Below are positions 13,407-20,037 of a stretch of 21,443 nucleotides of DNA, piece by piece (position 1 is the first letter of the stretch; every line of letters begins with the position of its first letter). Source of the stretch: JAEUSE01 sp964648985 (GTDB lineage: Bacteria > Patescibacteriota > Doudnabacteria > UBA920). A program made the translations under genes and the position numbers. The notes under the pieces are model-generated. The model saw nothing but the letters and a program-made list of their open reading frames with translations. It made no database searches and had not been told where the DNA came from. Location of the stretch: NCBI GenBank assembly GCA_964648985.1, contig CAZYMS010000022.1, forward strand, positions 1 through 21,443, read 5' to 3'.

Positions 13407-14813
13407 TTATAGCTCAAACGAATCATTATATTTCGGAACTATCACATCTGTGCTTGGTAGTTTTTCTTTAAGCATTGGTGCAAAGGTGGTGGCTTGGTCA
13501 GTTTCCGTATGTACTAGGAATATCTTTTTTAAACCATGCAGCGTTTCTATGTATTCAAGGAGCTGCTCTTGGTCAGCGTGGGCGGAGAATTCGTTAAATA
13601 CCACAATACGGGCACGGACAGTATGCTCTCGATCAAAAATTCGTACAGGGCTTACTCCTTCTATTATCTTTCTACCCAGGGTGCCTTCACCTTGATAGCC
13701 GGTAAACATAACAATTGCATTCGGGTCTTCTATATTATTTTTGAGATGGTGCAATATGCGTCCGCCTTCACACATGCCTGACGCAGAAATAATCATAAAC
13801 GGACCATTTGCATCGTTCAGCCGTTTCGAGTCCTCTACCGAGTGGGTGTACATGAGGTTGCGGAAGGTGAGAGGGATTTCTCCTTCCTTGGCAAAATCGT
13901 GCCAAGTTTCCGGGTCAAATTCTTCAGTGTGCCTGCCGAATACTTCGGTCATGTTCGCTGCCAGGGGGCTGTCTATGTATATGGGGAGGCGTGGTATTTT
14001 TCCGCTGTCGGTGAGCTGATGAAGTATGTATATAAGTTCTTGGGTTCGACCAAGGCTAAACGCAGGAACTATGATTTTACTTTTGTATTTGAAAGCATCG
14101 GTAATAATTTCAATAAGCGCTGCTTTAGCTTCTTCGGCAGACTTATGGTTGCGGTTTCCGTACGTACACTCAGACAGAAGTACATCCACCGGCTCCCGAA
14201 TGGTTTCTGGGTCCCGAAGCATGGGGGTGTTTTTATGACCTAGATCTCCGGTAAAGGCCAGGGTTTGTATTTTTCCATCCTCTGTAATTTCAAGGAGAAC
14301 AATGCTCGATCCTAATATGTGACCAGCGTCATACAACTTAAATCGTATTCGGTCGTTAATGCGCGTCCATTGTTGGGTGTGCCAGAAGTATGGGGTGGCG
14401 GCAAAGTGGGGGAGAGTAGCTTCTACATCTTCCGTTGTGTATACGGGGTAAATTGGGTCCTGACCAGGCAATAAGTGATCATTATAATAGTTTGCGTCCT
14501 GTTCTTGTATTTTGGCGCTGTCTCGCAGTATGTAGGTGGCCACATCTATGGTGGCGGGGCTGGTGTAAATATTTCCCGTGAACCCCTTTTGTACAAGTAA
14601 CGGTAGCATGCCACAGTGGTCTGCGTGGCCATGTGATAAAATAACAGCGTCTACATCGGTTGCATTGAAGGGGAGGTTGCGATTGAGTTCGTTTACATCT
14701 TTGCGCTTGCCTTGGTGCAGACCGCAATCCAGGAGTATTTTAAATCCTTGAGTGTCTATTAGGTGTTTCGAGCCGGTGACATTTTGCGCAGCGCCGTAGA
14801 AAGTTATTTTCAT
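13407..14813 (-). CDS. MBL-fold/beta-CASP RNA-processing nuclease (CPSF/Ysh1-like)
   Basis: A 468-aa zinc-dependent metallo-beta-lactamase-fold enzyme with a beta-CASP domain, the architecture of RNA 3'-end processing endonucleases and exonucleases. Motif 2 is LSHGHADHCG (H61, H63, D65, H66); motif 3 is YDAGHILGSS (about H162); motif 4 is the Asp of TGDLGH. The beta-CASP part shows SECTYGNRNH, VPAFSLGRTQELIYIL, ISASGMCEGGRILHHL and FSAHADQEQLL, including the conserved Asp/Glu, His and final His motifs. The length fits this group and there is no KH domain as in archaeal homologues. It is cytoplasmic and probably processes RNA, although DNA substrates occur in some relatives. The ATG follows AT-rich sequence with no Shine-Dalgarno. 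The 149-base gap upstream shows no clear promoter. Confidence 0.95.
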   Translation of the reverse strand: MKITFYGAAQNVTGSKHLIDTQGFKILLDCGLHQGKRKDVNELNRNLPFNATDVDAVILSHGHADHCGMLPLLVQKGFTGNIYTSPATIDVATYILRDSAKIQEQDANYYNDHLLPGQDPIYPVYTTEDVEATLPHFAATPYFWHTQQWTRINDRIRFKLYDAGHILGSSIVLLEITEDGKIQTLAFTGDLGHKNTPMLRDPETIREPVDVLLSECTYGNRNHKSAEEAKAALIEIITDAFKYKSKIIVPAFSLGRTQELIYILHQLTDSGKIPRLPIYIDSPLAANMTEVFGRHTEEFDPETWHDFAKEGEIPLTFRNLMYTHSVEDSKRLNDANGPFMIISASGMCEGGRILHHLKNNIEDPNAIVMFTGYQGEGTLGRKIIEGVSPVRIFDREHTVRARIVVFNEFSAHADQEQLLEYIETLHGLKKIFLVHTETDQATTFAPMLKEKLPSTDVIVPKYNDSFEL

Positions 14814-14962
14814 ATATTTGATTCACAGATGCACGGGTTACACAGATCTTTTGTGCTCCTTAATCATACCATGTCGTATACTCTTGCGCATTGGCATAGT
14901 AGACTATCACAAGCTTTGCATGCACAAGGCTTTTGATGGTTTAGCTACTTACATATCATGTA

Positions 14963-15005
14963 ATACAAGGGTGATCCTTGCGTGGCGCAAGGATCACCCT
15001 TGTAT
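14963..15005. repeat. 20-bp perfect palindrome downstream of the ABC-F gene
   Basis: Arms 14963-14982 and 14986-15005 pair perfectly around a three-base loop. The core CAAGGGTGATCCTTG / CAAGGATCACCCTTG is identical to that at 16746-16792. It lies eight bases beyond the ABC-F stop codon. It probably ends transcription, although no long U-tract follows on either strand. Confidence 0.85.
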
Positions 15006-15013
15006 ATTCTATT

Positions 15014-16471
15014 CTAACCGCTAACCTCTTTGATTGTCTTGTTTTCCAAAAGCAGAGTACGGTCAACACCAATTTCACGAAGGAAATAGCGATCGTGTGA
15101 AATAATAAGTAAGGCGCCTTGAAATTTTTTCAGCGCAGATTCAATTATTTCACGAGACTGAATGTCTAAGTGATTGGTGGGTTCATCAAGTATAAGGAGC
15201 GCGCACTCCTCGTGGACTAGTTTCGCTAGCATGAGCCGAACTTGTTCACCACTGGATAGTTGCTGGATGCGTTTGTAGCGGTCTGCATCAAGGAATCCGT
15301 ACCCGGCAAGGAAACTGCGTATATTATCGGTGTTCATCTTGTGGCCAATGGTCGCGAGTATTTCTTGCCCCACAGTGTGTTCAGGGTTTAGGGTGTTGTG
15401 CTCTTGGTCAAAGTATCCTACGCGTACATTCTCACCAATCTTAACTTCTCCACTGTCTGGCAAAAGGTTGCCTGTAATGAGTTTAGTGATTGAGGTTTTA
15501 CCACTGCCGTTGCCGCCCTTCAGCAGCACGTGCTCGTTGCCGCGAATCTCAAATGATGCCTTGTCCAATAGTAATGAATCTCCCAGTCTCTTTTTAATCT
15601 CTACAAATCTCACTAGCAGTTTTCCGCTGTGTGCACTGCCATCGAATTGTAAATTCTTAATCGCACTGGTGTCCCGTGGTCTGACTATTTTTTGGTTGTA
15701 TATCTCACGGTCCATGCGTTTTTTCCAGGCGCGTATTACCTTACCGTCGAGCATGTCCCGCGCTCCTAGAATTTGCATTTCCTTGAGCTTTGTCTCCATG
15801 CTTTTCTTCTTGGTTAGGTGTACCTTATATAGCTCTTCGGTTCGAGCGCGTCTGATAGTGCGCTCTTCTAAATATGCATCGTAGTTTCCAAGATATTCAT
15901 TAATGTTTTTTGTTTGTACGTCGAACTCTATAATTTTGTTTACGCATTTATTCAAGAATGCGCGATCGTGTGACACTATGACTACTGCGCCCGGAAACTG
16001 AGTGACTAGTTTTTCTAACAGTGCTATACCTTCGGTGTCTAAGTGGTTTGTGGGTTCATCAAGGAGTAGGGTAGTGGGTCGTTCTAAAAGCACCTTCGCT
16101 AAGGAAAGCCTGGTTTTTTGTCCCCCACTTAAAGAGGCTATTTCGAGCGACGTATTAAAACCAACAAGCCCTACGTCCGCGAGCGCAGCGTGTATTTGGT
16201 GTTGTTTGTAGTGCTGCACGTATGCTGCTACAGACTGCGTTTGTTCATCTAGAGGAATAACTTGCTCTAAGTAGCCTACGCGCTCTTTTTCTAGCACGAC
16301 TTCGCCTTCGTCCGGGAATTCCATGGAGGCTATCATTTTGAGTAATGTAGATTTGCCTGCCCCGTTAGGACCAACAATACCTATGCGGTCACCGCGGTGA
16401 ATGGTTAGGTTGAGGTTTTTAAATAAGGGTTCGTAGTTAACAAGTTTAGAGAGGTTTCGAATAAGAATCAT
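15014..16471 (-). CDS. ABC-F family ATPase (ribosome-associated type)
   Basis: Two fused ATP-binding domains with no membrane segments, as in translation factors of the EttA/Uup/antibiotic-resistance ABC-F group, which enter the ribosomal E site. Domain 1: Walker A GPNGAGKS (about 34-41), signature LSGGQKTRLSLAK, Walker B TLLLDEPTNHLD. Then the inter-domain linker (about 190-300, charged and helical) and domain 2: GGNGSGKTS, signature LSSGEQVRLMLAK and LLILDEPTNHLD. Both Walker B Glu residues are present, so both sites should hydrolyse ATP. The start at 16471 fits the usual MILIRNLSK beginning; an in-frame ATG at 16498 would add nine residues. The linker is moderate in length and the C-terminus short, so resistance and housekeeping roles cannot be separated. 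It is preceded by an attenuator-like leader. Confidence 0.95.
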   Translation of the reverse strand: MILIRNLSKLVNYEPLFKNLNLTIHRGDRIGIVGPNGAGKSTLLKMIASMEFPDEGEVVLEKERVGYLEQVIPLDEQTQSVAAYVQHYKQHQIHAALADVGLVGFNTSLEIASLSGGQKTRLSLAKVLLERPTTLLLDEPTNHLDTEGIALLEKLVTQFPGAVVIVSHDRAFLNKCVNKIIEFDVQTKNINEYLGNYDAYLEERTIRRARTEELYKVHLTKKKSMETKLKEMQILGARDMLDGKVIRAWKKRMDREIYNQKIVRPRDTSAIKNLQFDGSAHSGKLLVRFVEIKKRLGDSLLLDKASFEIRGNEHVLLKGGNGSGKTSITKLITGNLLPDSGEVKIGENVRVGYFDQEHNTLNPEHTVGQEILATIGHKMNTDNIRSFLAGYGFLDADRYKRIQQLSSGEQVRLMLAKLVHEECALLILDEPTNHLDIQSREIIESALKKFQGALLIISHDRYFLREIGVDRTLLLENKTIKEVSG

Positions 16472-16531
16472 AAAGTTGGATTGAGCAAAATTGACCATGA
16501 TTGTCCAGAATTGCCCAAAAATTTTAATAGC

Positions 16532-16563
16532 AAAAATAAAAAAGCCGCAATTGGTATTGGGCT
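16532..16563 (-). terminator. Intrinsic terminator in the ABC-F leader (attenuator candidate)
   Basis: On the - strand AGCCCAAT pairs with ATTGCGGCT (one bulged base) around loop ACCA, followed by TTTTTTATTTTT (16532-16542 region). It lies between the upstream ORF (stop at 16597) and the ABC-F start (16471). CCCAATAC in its 5' arm is exactly complementary to GTATTGGG in the upstream ORF (16616-16623), giving an alternative fold. Confidence 0.7.
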
Positions 16564-16596
16564 CTATGATTCTTAAACGGAAGTTGTACTTATACG

Positions 16597-16686
16597 TTAG
16601 AAGTCATATTTTTTACCCAATACAAAAACAGCCCCCTCATAGTGCCCGGTCCGAATGCCTAATTCTGCTAGAGTTTTCACTTTCAT
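16597..16686 (-). CDS. 29-codon upstream ORF, possible leader peptide of the ABC-F gene
   Basis: ATG at 16686 opens a 29-codon frame, MKVKTLAELGIRTGHYEGAV followed by FVLGKKYDF, ending in TAA at 16597-16599. It lies about 20 bases downstream of the predicted start of a good promoter, matching the short leaders elsewhere in this window. No Shine-Dalgarno. It is followed by an intrinsic terminator and then the ABC-F gene. Codons 22-24 (GTA TTG GGT) hold the segment complementary to the terminator's 5' arm. Many ABC-F resistance genes are known to be controlled by drug-stalled translation of such an ORF. It could instead be an independent small gene with its own terminator, or chance. Confidence 0.45.
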   Translation of the reverse strand: MKVKTLAELGIRTGHYEGAVFVLGKKYDF

Positions 16687-16712
16687 ATATTGGTCAAATG
16701 TATGACTTTTAT

Positions 16713-16742
16713 ATTATACCATACTATATATTCTATATGCAA
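16713..16742 (-). promoter_or_regulatory. Promoter of the upstream ORF and ABC-F gene
   Basis: On the - strand TTGCAT (16737-16742), an 18-base spacer and TATAAT (16713-16718). The start is expected near 16706, 20 bases before the upstream ORF and about 235 bases before ABC-F. The -35 box begins three bases from the palindrome at 16746-16792. Confidence 0.65.
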
Positions 16743-16745
16743 ATC

Positions 16746-16792
16746 AGTAACAAGGGTGATCCTTGTACAGCACAAGGATCACCCTTGTTACT
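16746..16792. repeat. 21-bp perfect palindrome upstream of the ABC-F promoter
   Basis: Arms 16746-16766 and 16772-16792 pair perfectly with loop ACAGC. The core is identical to that of the palindrome at 14963-15005 on the far side of the ABC-F gene. It separates the divergent ABC-F and 52-aa-gene transcription units. Confidence 0.88.
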
Positions 16793-16800
16793 ATTGGTCA

Positions 16801-16829
16801 TTGCTAATTTTTACGGGGCGGCATAAAAT
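16801..16829 (+). promoter_or_regulatory. Promoter of the structured leader and 52-aa gene
   Basis: TTGCTA (16801-16806), a 17-base spacer and TAAAAT (16824-16829). The start would be near 16836, giving a leader of about 165 bases before the ATG at 17001. Confidence 0.55.
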
Positions 16830-16840
16830 GTATGCATGTT

Positions 16841-16990
16841 GACTACTATCTCAGTTCCGAAGAAAAAATTTGTGCTCACAGTATTTTTACTTGTGGGTCT
16901 TAATCTTTCTTTTGGATAGCGAGAGTAGCCATGATGAATGTTAGTTTCGACGCTGCTCACTTTATAGGTGTACAGCGTTTTATTATTTTT
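16841..16990 (+). promoter_or_regulatory. Riboswitch-like structured leader with terminator
   Basis: The leader shows a closing helix, CTACT (16843-16847) with AGTAG (16924-16928) and CTC (16850-16852) with GAG (16921-16923), separated by a two-base bulge. Inside are TCC/GGA (16856-16858/16914-16916) and the hairpin CTCACA/TGTGGG (16875-16880/16892-16897, one G-U pair). After this domain a terminator-like hairpin, ACGCTG/CAGCGT (16950-16955/16973-16978) with inner CAC/GTG, is followed by TTTATTATTTTT and then directly by GGAGG before the ATG. This domain-terminator-RBS order is that of transcriptional riboswitches or attenuators. It matches no riboswitch class I recognise. An alternative is a small RNA ending at 16990. 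Confidence 0.5.
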
Positions 16991-17000
16991 CGGAGGGTGT

Positions 17001-17159
17001 ATGAATTCAGATTTGGCTGCTACCATTGCTGCAGGTCAGGAAGAAAACCGAATAGTATCGGATTTGGCAATAACCGCAACCCTGGGAGGACCTGGGGCAG
17101 ATGAAGCGAGGGGGGAAGCGTCTCGGATAATGCAAGAGAGGTTGGGTAAGAGCGCCTAG
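17001..17159 (+). CDS. 52-aa protein of unknown function with strong ribosome-binding site
   Basis: MNSDLAATIAAGQEENRIVS begins a short acidic, Ala/Gly/Glu-rich protein, predicted mostly helical, with no membrane segment, no cysteine and no recognised family. The ATG at 17001 is chosen over an upstream in-frame ATG (16968) because GGAGG (16992-16996) lies four bases before it and the earlier ATG falls inside the terminator hairpin. It is flanked by its own promoter, a structured leader and a 10-bp terminator, so it is a self-contained unit. Good expression signals in a window where Shine-Dalgarno sequences are nearly absent suggest a real gene that is highly or conditionally expressed. Confidence 0.65.
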   Translation: MNSDLAATIAAGQEENRIVSDLAITATLGGPGADEARGEASRIMQERLGKSA

Positions 17160-17166
17160 AAACACA

Positions 17167-17196
17167 CGAGTGCCGCAGAAGCAATTGCGGCACTCG
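17167..17196. terminator. Terminator after the 52-aa gene
   Basis: CGAGTGCCGC (17167-17176) pairs perfectly with GCGGCACTCG (17187-17196) around a ten-base loop. ATTTATTAT follows on the + strand. It also lies just past the stop codon of the convergent anti-sigma-like gene (17209), so it may serve both strands. Confidence 0.8.
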
Positions 17197-17208
17197 ATTT
17201 ATTATCTA

Positions 17209-18669
17209 TTATTGTTTTTCCATAATATTAATTTGCGGCCGCTGACTCTGGCCATCGAGAATTTCTTTTATTAGTGGCACCACAACATATTTGCTGTAAT
17301 AAGGTTGAGTGGTATTGCCATTGAGGACGGGGAAAAGAAGCGCAGGTGAATATACTTCATTTCCTATTGGCTCATTTGGTTTCTGGAGCCATGACTTAAT
17401 TAAGCCTTTTGTAGGTGTGCCAAGAGTTACCGTTACTTTTTCCGTATTCGGTTCGCTTGGGCCGGTGTAGCTGCTAGAGGTGGCAGCTTGTATTATGCGA
17501 TTAAAGTCTGTTTCCGCCTGGTATTTCGACTCTTCTAGCCTTAGTGAGCCGTAGTCGTATACTCCTCCGACCCGTTTTTGCCATATCGAAATATTGACTA
17601 CAACTCCGCTCGGATTACCCCCTTCGTCACGTACTGTTTCACCTTTAATTTTGCGTGGATACACAACCGATACGTATGGCGGTACTAAACTTGGGTCATT
17701 GGCAAGACTCTTTTGTATTTGACCCCAATCTGACTGTATTTCAGGACTCCCATATTCACTAAGGCTAATCCCTTGGTCCTTAAAGAAATTGTTCGCAATA
17801 TCTAATATTTCTCCCTCCGTAAGAGACGTAGTCCTGTAGTGCTGTTGTAAGCATTCAGGGTTATAGTTGCAGACCAAATAATCATTTGGCCACCGCGCCC
17901 AATTTTGATTCAAAGAAAGGGTGCCGTTCGTAAAGTCTATTGTAGCAGTATAGCCAAAATCACGGTCATCATGGAAACTCAGGGTTTCCATTTGCGGATT
18001 GGTAAAGTTGTTGAATCCGAAATTTTTAAGGTTTAAGCGGCTTAGTAGACTTTTTTGTACCTCTGGATAATTGTTATTACTTCGTTTGTATACCGGCAGC
18101 TCCGTCTCTGTGAGTTTAAGTTTCTCGCCTTTGTATTCGTACGTATACTCTACAATGGCAGGAAAAGTACCTGGTGCGGCTATTTTAGTGTCTTTAGGGG
18201 CGGCTTGTGGTATTGGGGCTGCTTCAGAACTGTTAGCCGCAGTACCACCCCCGCCCTTTCCTCCCGCACTCATGTTTGCGAGGCTCCCGAATGCTTCTGG
18301 CGTAGTAGCAGTAATAGTAGTGCCTTTATTTACAGCAGAAAAAGCGGAGTTAAAGCTCTGGGGTAGGCCGTTGTTTTTATAAATTACTATGGTGGCAACT
18401 AGGGAAATAAGCGCAAGACTACCAAGGGCGTAATTCAGGCGGCGGGACCAGCTACCTTTTTGCCTGACCTCAGCATGCTCCATGACTGTTATTTGAGCAG
18501 TAAGTTTCCTGCGAAGTGTGTCTGCAAATGCGGCATCTACGGTGACCTCAGGCTTACTCGCCAATAATTGACTAATAATTGTAGTAAGTTTTTGTTCGTG
18601 TTTTTTAAATTCAGGATCAAGCGTATACAAATCGCGAAGTATATCGGTAATTTTTTCCGGAGTTGTCAT
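17209..18669 (-). CDS. Anti-sigma-factor-like membrane protein with large outer domain
   Basis: A 486-aa single-pass protein. The first ~78 residues are cytoplasmic, charged and helical (PEKITDILRDLYTLDPEFKK, then AAFADTLRRKLTAQ), typical of small sigma-binding domains; the zinc motif HxxxCxxC is absent. One membrane helix follows at about 79-97 (ALGSLALISLVATIVIY). The rest (~390 residues) would be outside: an Ala/Gly/Thr/Pro-rich linker with a GGKGGGG stretch and then a beta-rich domain. I do not recognise its family. The ECF sigma gene lies just upstream on the same strand with a 102-base gap, so this is probably its membrane anti-sigma factor. The outer domain would be the sensor. The pairing is inferred from context. 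Confidence 0.8.
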   Translation of the reverse strand: MTTPEKITDILRDLYTLDPEFKKHEQKLTTIISQLLASKPEVTVDAAFADTLRRKLTAQITVMEHAEVRQKGSWSRRLNYALGSLALISLVATIVIYKNNGLPQSFNSAFSAVNKGTTITATTPEAFGSLANMSAGGKGGGGTAANSSEAAPIPQAAPKDTKIAAPGTFPAIVEYTYEYKGEKLKLTETELPVYKRSNNNYPEVQKSLLSRLNLKNFGFNNFTNPQMETLSFHDDRDFGYTATIDFTNGTLSLNQNWARWPNDYLVCNYNPECLQQHYRTTSLTEGEILDIANNFFKDQGISLSEYGSPEIQSDWGQIQKSLANDPSLVPPYVSVVYPRKIKGETVRDEGGNPSGVVVNISIWQKRVGGVYDYGSLRLEESKYQAETDFNRIIQAATSSSYTGPSEPNTEKVTVTLGTPTKGLIKSWLQKPNEPIGNEVYSPALLFPVLNGNTTQPYYSKYVVVPLIKEILDGQSQRPQINIMEKQ

Positions 18670-18771
18670 GAGAATAGAAGTTGGTTAATTACTTGAACGA
18701 GTAATCGTATGAGTCGTAAGAATGGGTATATAGTAGTTTCTCGGCGCACACGTTTCGGTGCATATAATTTT

Positions 18772-19374
18772 TTAGGGTTTGAGTAATAGTATTAATACGA
18801 TAGCCATGCTGCCGAAATGGTTTTGGAGTTTACTCATAGTTCGGGAATAATTCATTTTAACGGCTGCTTCGCTCATGTTGAGCACCAATGCTATATCTTT
18901 ATGGGGTAAATCGTCCCAGATTCGCATGGTGATAATATCGCGCTGTGCTGCATCTAGTGTGCTTAAAAACTTTTGCACGGAATCAATATCAAATGCGGTG
19001 CTTGCATCGCGCGCAGGATCATGGGCAGACGCTAGGTTTTCAACCGCATTTATATCTTCTGCGGTTTTCCGAGTACGGGTGTGGTCTATGATTTTGTTCC
19101 GCGCAATAGCATAGAGCCAGGTACCAAATGAGGCCTTGCGAATATCGTAGGTATGTATTTTCTCTAATGCAGACATAAATATGTCACTCGTAATATCTTC
19201 GGCAGTCTGCCTGTGGGGGAGCCGGTGAAAAACAAAGCGGTATATTCGCTCTAGATACGTATCATACAGCTTAGTAAATTGTTCCAGCTCGCCCTTGGCA
19301 ATTGCCGCAAGTATACGATGCTCATCTGTGTGGTGTTCCATGCGTGCGTTTGCGACAGATAATACTTTCAGCAT
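18772..19374 (-). CDS. ECF-type RNA polymerase sigma factor
   Basis: A 200-aa sigma-70 family protein with only regions 2 and 4. Region 2 is FTKLYDTYLERIYRFVFHRL then AEDITSDIFMSALEKIHTYD and FGTWLYAIARNKIIDHTR (about 35-110). Region 4 begins at LSTLDAAQRDIITMRIWDDL and includes the helix-turn-helix IALVLNMSEAAVKMNYSRTM. The last residues are strongly hydrophobic (MAIVLILLL), an unusual tail. A second Met (MEHHTDEHRIL, at 19341) may be the true start; the first is only about 11 bases from the predicted transcription start. The neighbouring anti-sigma-like membrane protein suggests control by envelope signals. Target promoters are unknown. Confidence 0.93.
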   Translation of the reverse strand: MLKVLSVANARMEHHTDEHRILAAIAKGELEQFTKLYDTYLERIYRFVFHRLPHRQTAEDITSDIFMSALEKIHTYDIRKASFGTWLYAIARNKIIDHTRTRKTAEDINAVENLASAHDPARDASTAFDIDSVQKFLSTLDAAQRDIITMRIWDDLPHKDIALVLNMSEAAVKMNYSRTMSKLQNHFGSMAIVLILLLKP

Positions 19375-19391
19375 ATTCCGCTGATGTATAT

Positions 19392-19420
19392 ACTATACGA
19401 TATGGCCCATCAAAAGGTAA
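19392..19420 (-). promoter_or_regulatory. Promoter of the ECF sigma gene
   Basis: On the - strand TTACCT (19415-19420) is 17 bases from TATAGT (19392-19397). It looks like a housekeeping promoter rather than an ECF-type one (no AAC motif at -35). It diverges from the pilin promoter. Confidence 0.5.
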
Positions 19421-19435
19421 CAAATTTGAAATAAA

Positions 19436-19465
19436 TTGGGCGAATGCGATATTCTCTGGTACTAT
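19436..19465 (+). promoter_or_regulatory. Promoter of the pilin gene
   Basis: TTGGGC (19436-19441), an 18-base spacer and TACTAT (19460-19465). The start near 19472 would leave a leader of 20 bases without Shine-Dalgarno. Confidence 0.45.
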
Positions 19466-19491
19466 ACTAATACCTTTTTTCGTAATCCAGT

Positions 19492-19974
19492 ATGAATTCA
19501 AAAATAGAAAAATCAGCAGCGTTTTTGAGAACGGCCCACATGGGCAATGGTGGGGGACGTGGATTCACCTTGGTAGAACTTCTAGTGGTTATTGCCATTA
19601 TTGGTCTACTTGCCTCTGTGGTTCTTACTAGTTTGAGCTCCGCCCGGAGAAAGTCGCGCGATGCCAAGCGCGTAGCAGACATGAAACAGCTCGCAACGGC
19701 TATGGAGTTGTATTACAATGACTTTAGTGGGTACCCGGCAGCATCTGGTACGGCTCCGGCCGTTCCCACAGGTCTTACTCCAACCTATATTGGGGCTTTG
19801 CCTGCTGCTCCACAGCCGTATGATGGGTGTAATGGTCTTGCAGCAAGCAATTATTACAATTACACTCCGAGCACTGCCCCAGCCACCACATATGCCTACA
19901 CTTTTTGTCTGAGTGCGGTTACGGGTAGCTACTCTGCTGGCAGTCATACTCTGACTCCCGCGGGAATACAATAG
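19492..19974 (+). CDS. Type IV pilin-like (prepilin N-methylation) protein
   Basis: A 160-aa prepilin. The class III signal reads RGFTLVELLVVIAIIGLLAS, with predicted cleavage between G24 and F25 by prepilin peptidase and the conserved Glu at mature position 5. The hydrophobic helix (25-45) is followed by the usual charged helix SSARRKSRDAKRVADMKQLA and a small globular domain with two cysteines (C113 and C139) that may form a disulfide. The 24-residue leader is long; a start at M17 (19540) would give a typical short leader. The globular part is short and Gly/Ala/Thr/Tyr-rich as in major or minor pilins of CPR bacteria. No other pilus genes are in the window. It could serve attachment or DNA uptake. 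Confidence 0.93.
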   Translation: MNSKIEKSAAFLRTAHMGNGGGRGFTLVELLVVIAIIGLLASVVLTSLSSARRKSRDAKRVADMKQLATAMELYYNDFSGYPAASGTAPAVPTGLTPTYIGALPAAPQPYDGCNGLAASNYYNYTPSTAPATTYAYTFCLSAVTGSYSAGSHTLTPAGIQ

Positions 19975-19985
19975 TATTCTGAGTA

Positions 19986-20030
19986 GATATAAAAAACAGC
20001 CGCCCAATTAGGCGACTGTTTTTTTATATC
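19986..20030. terminator. Bidirectional terminator between pilin and M15 peptidase genes
   Basis: GATATAAAAAACAG and CTGTTTTTTTATATC pair across an inner CGCC/GGCG stem (loop CAATTA, one mismatch). A and T runs on the two sides give a U-tract in either direction. It lies between convergent genes. Confidence 0.9.
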
Positions 20031-20037
20031 TAGCATT

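Noticed and set aside
16811..17026. 71-codon - strand frame opposite the 52-aa gene leader
   Set aside because: It runs antisense through the terminator hairpin and the Shine-Dalgarno of a better-supported gene and has no start signal.
18670..18771. Possible extra promoter between the ECF sigma and anti-sigma genes
   Set aside because: TATATA-like sequence is present but no -35 or ECF-type AAC motif at the right distance could be identified.
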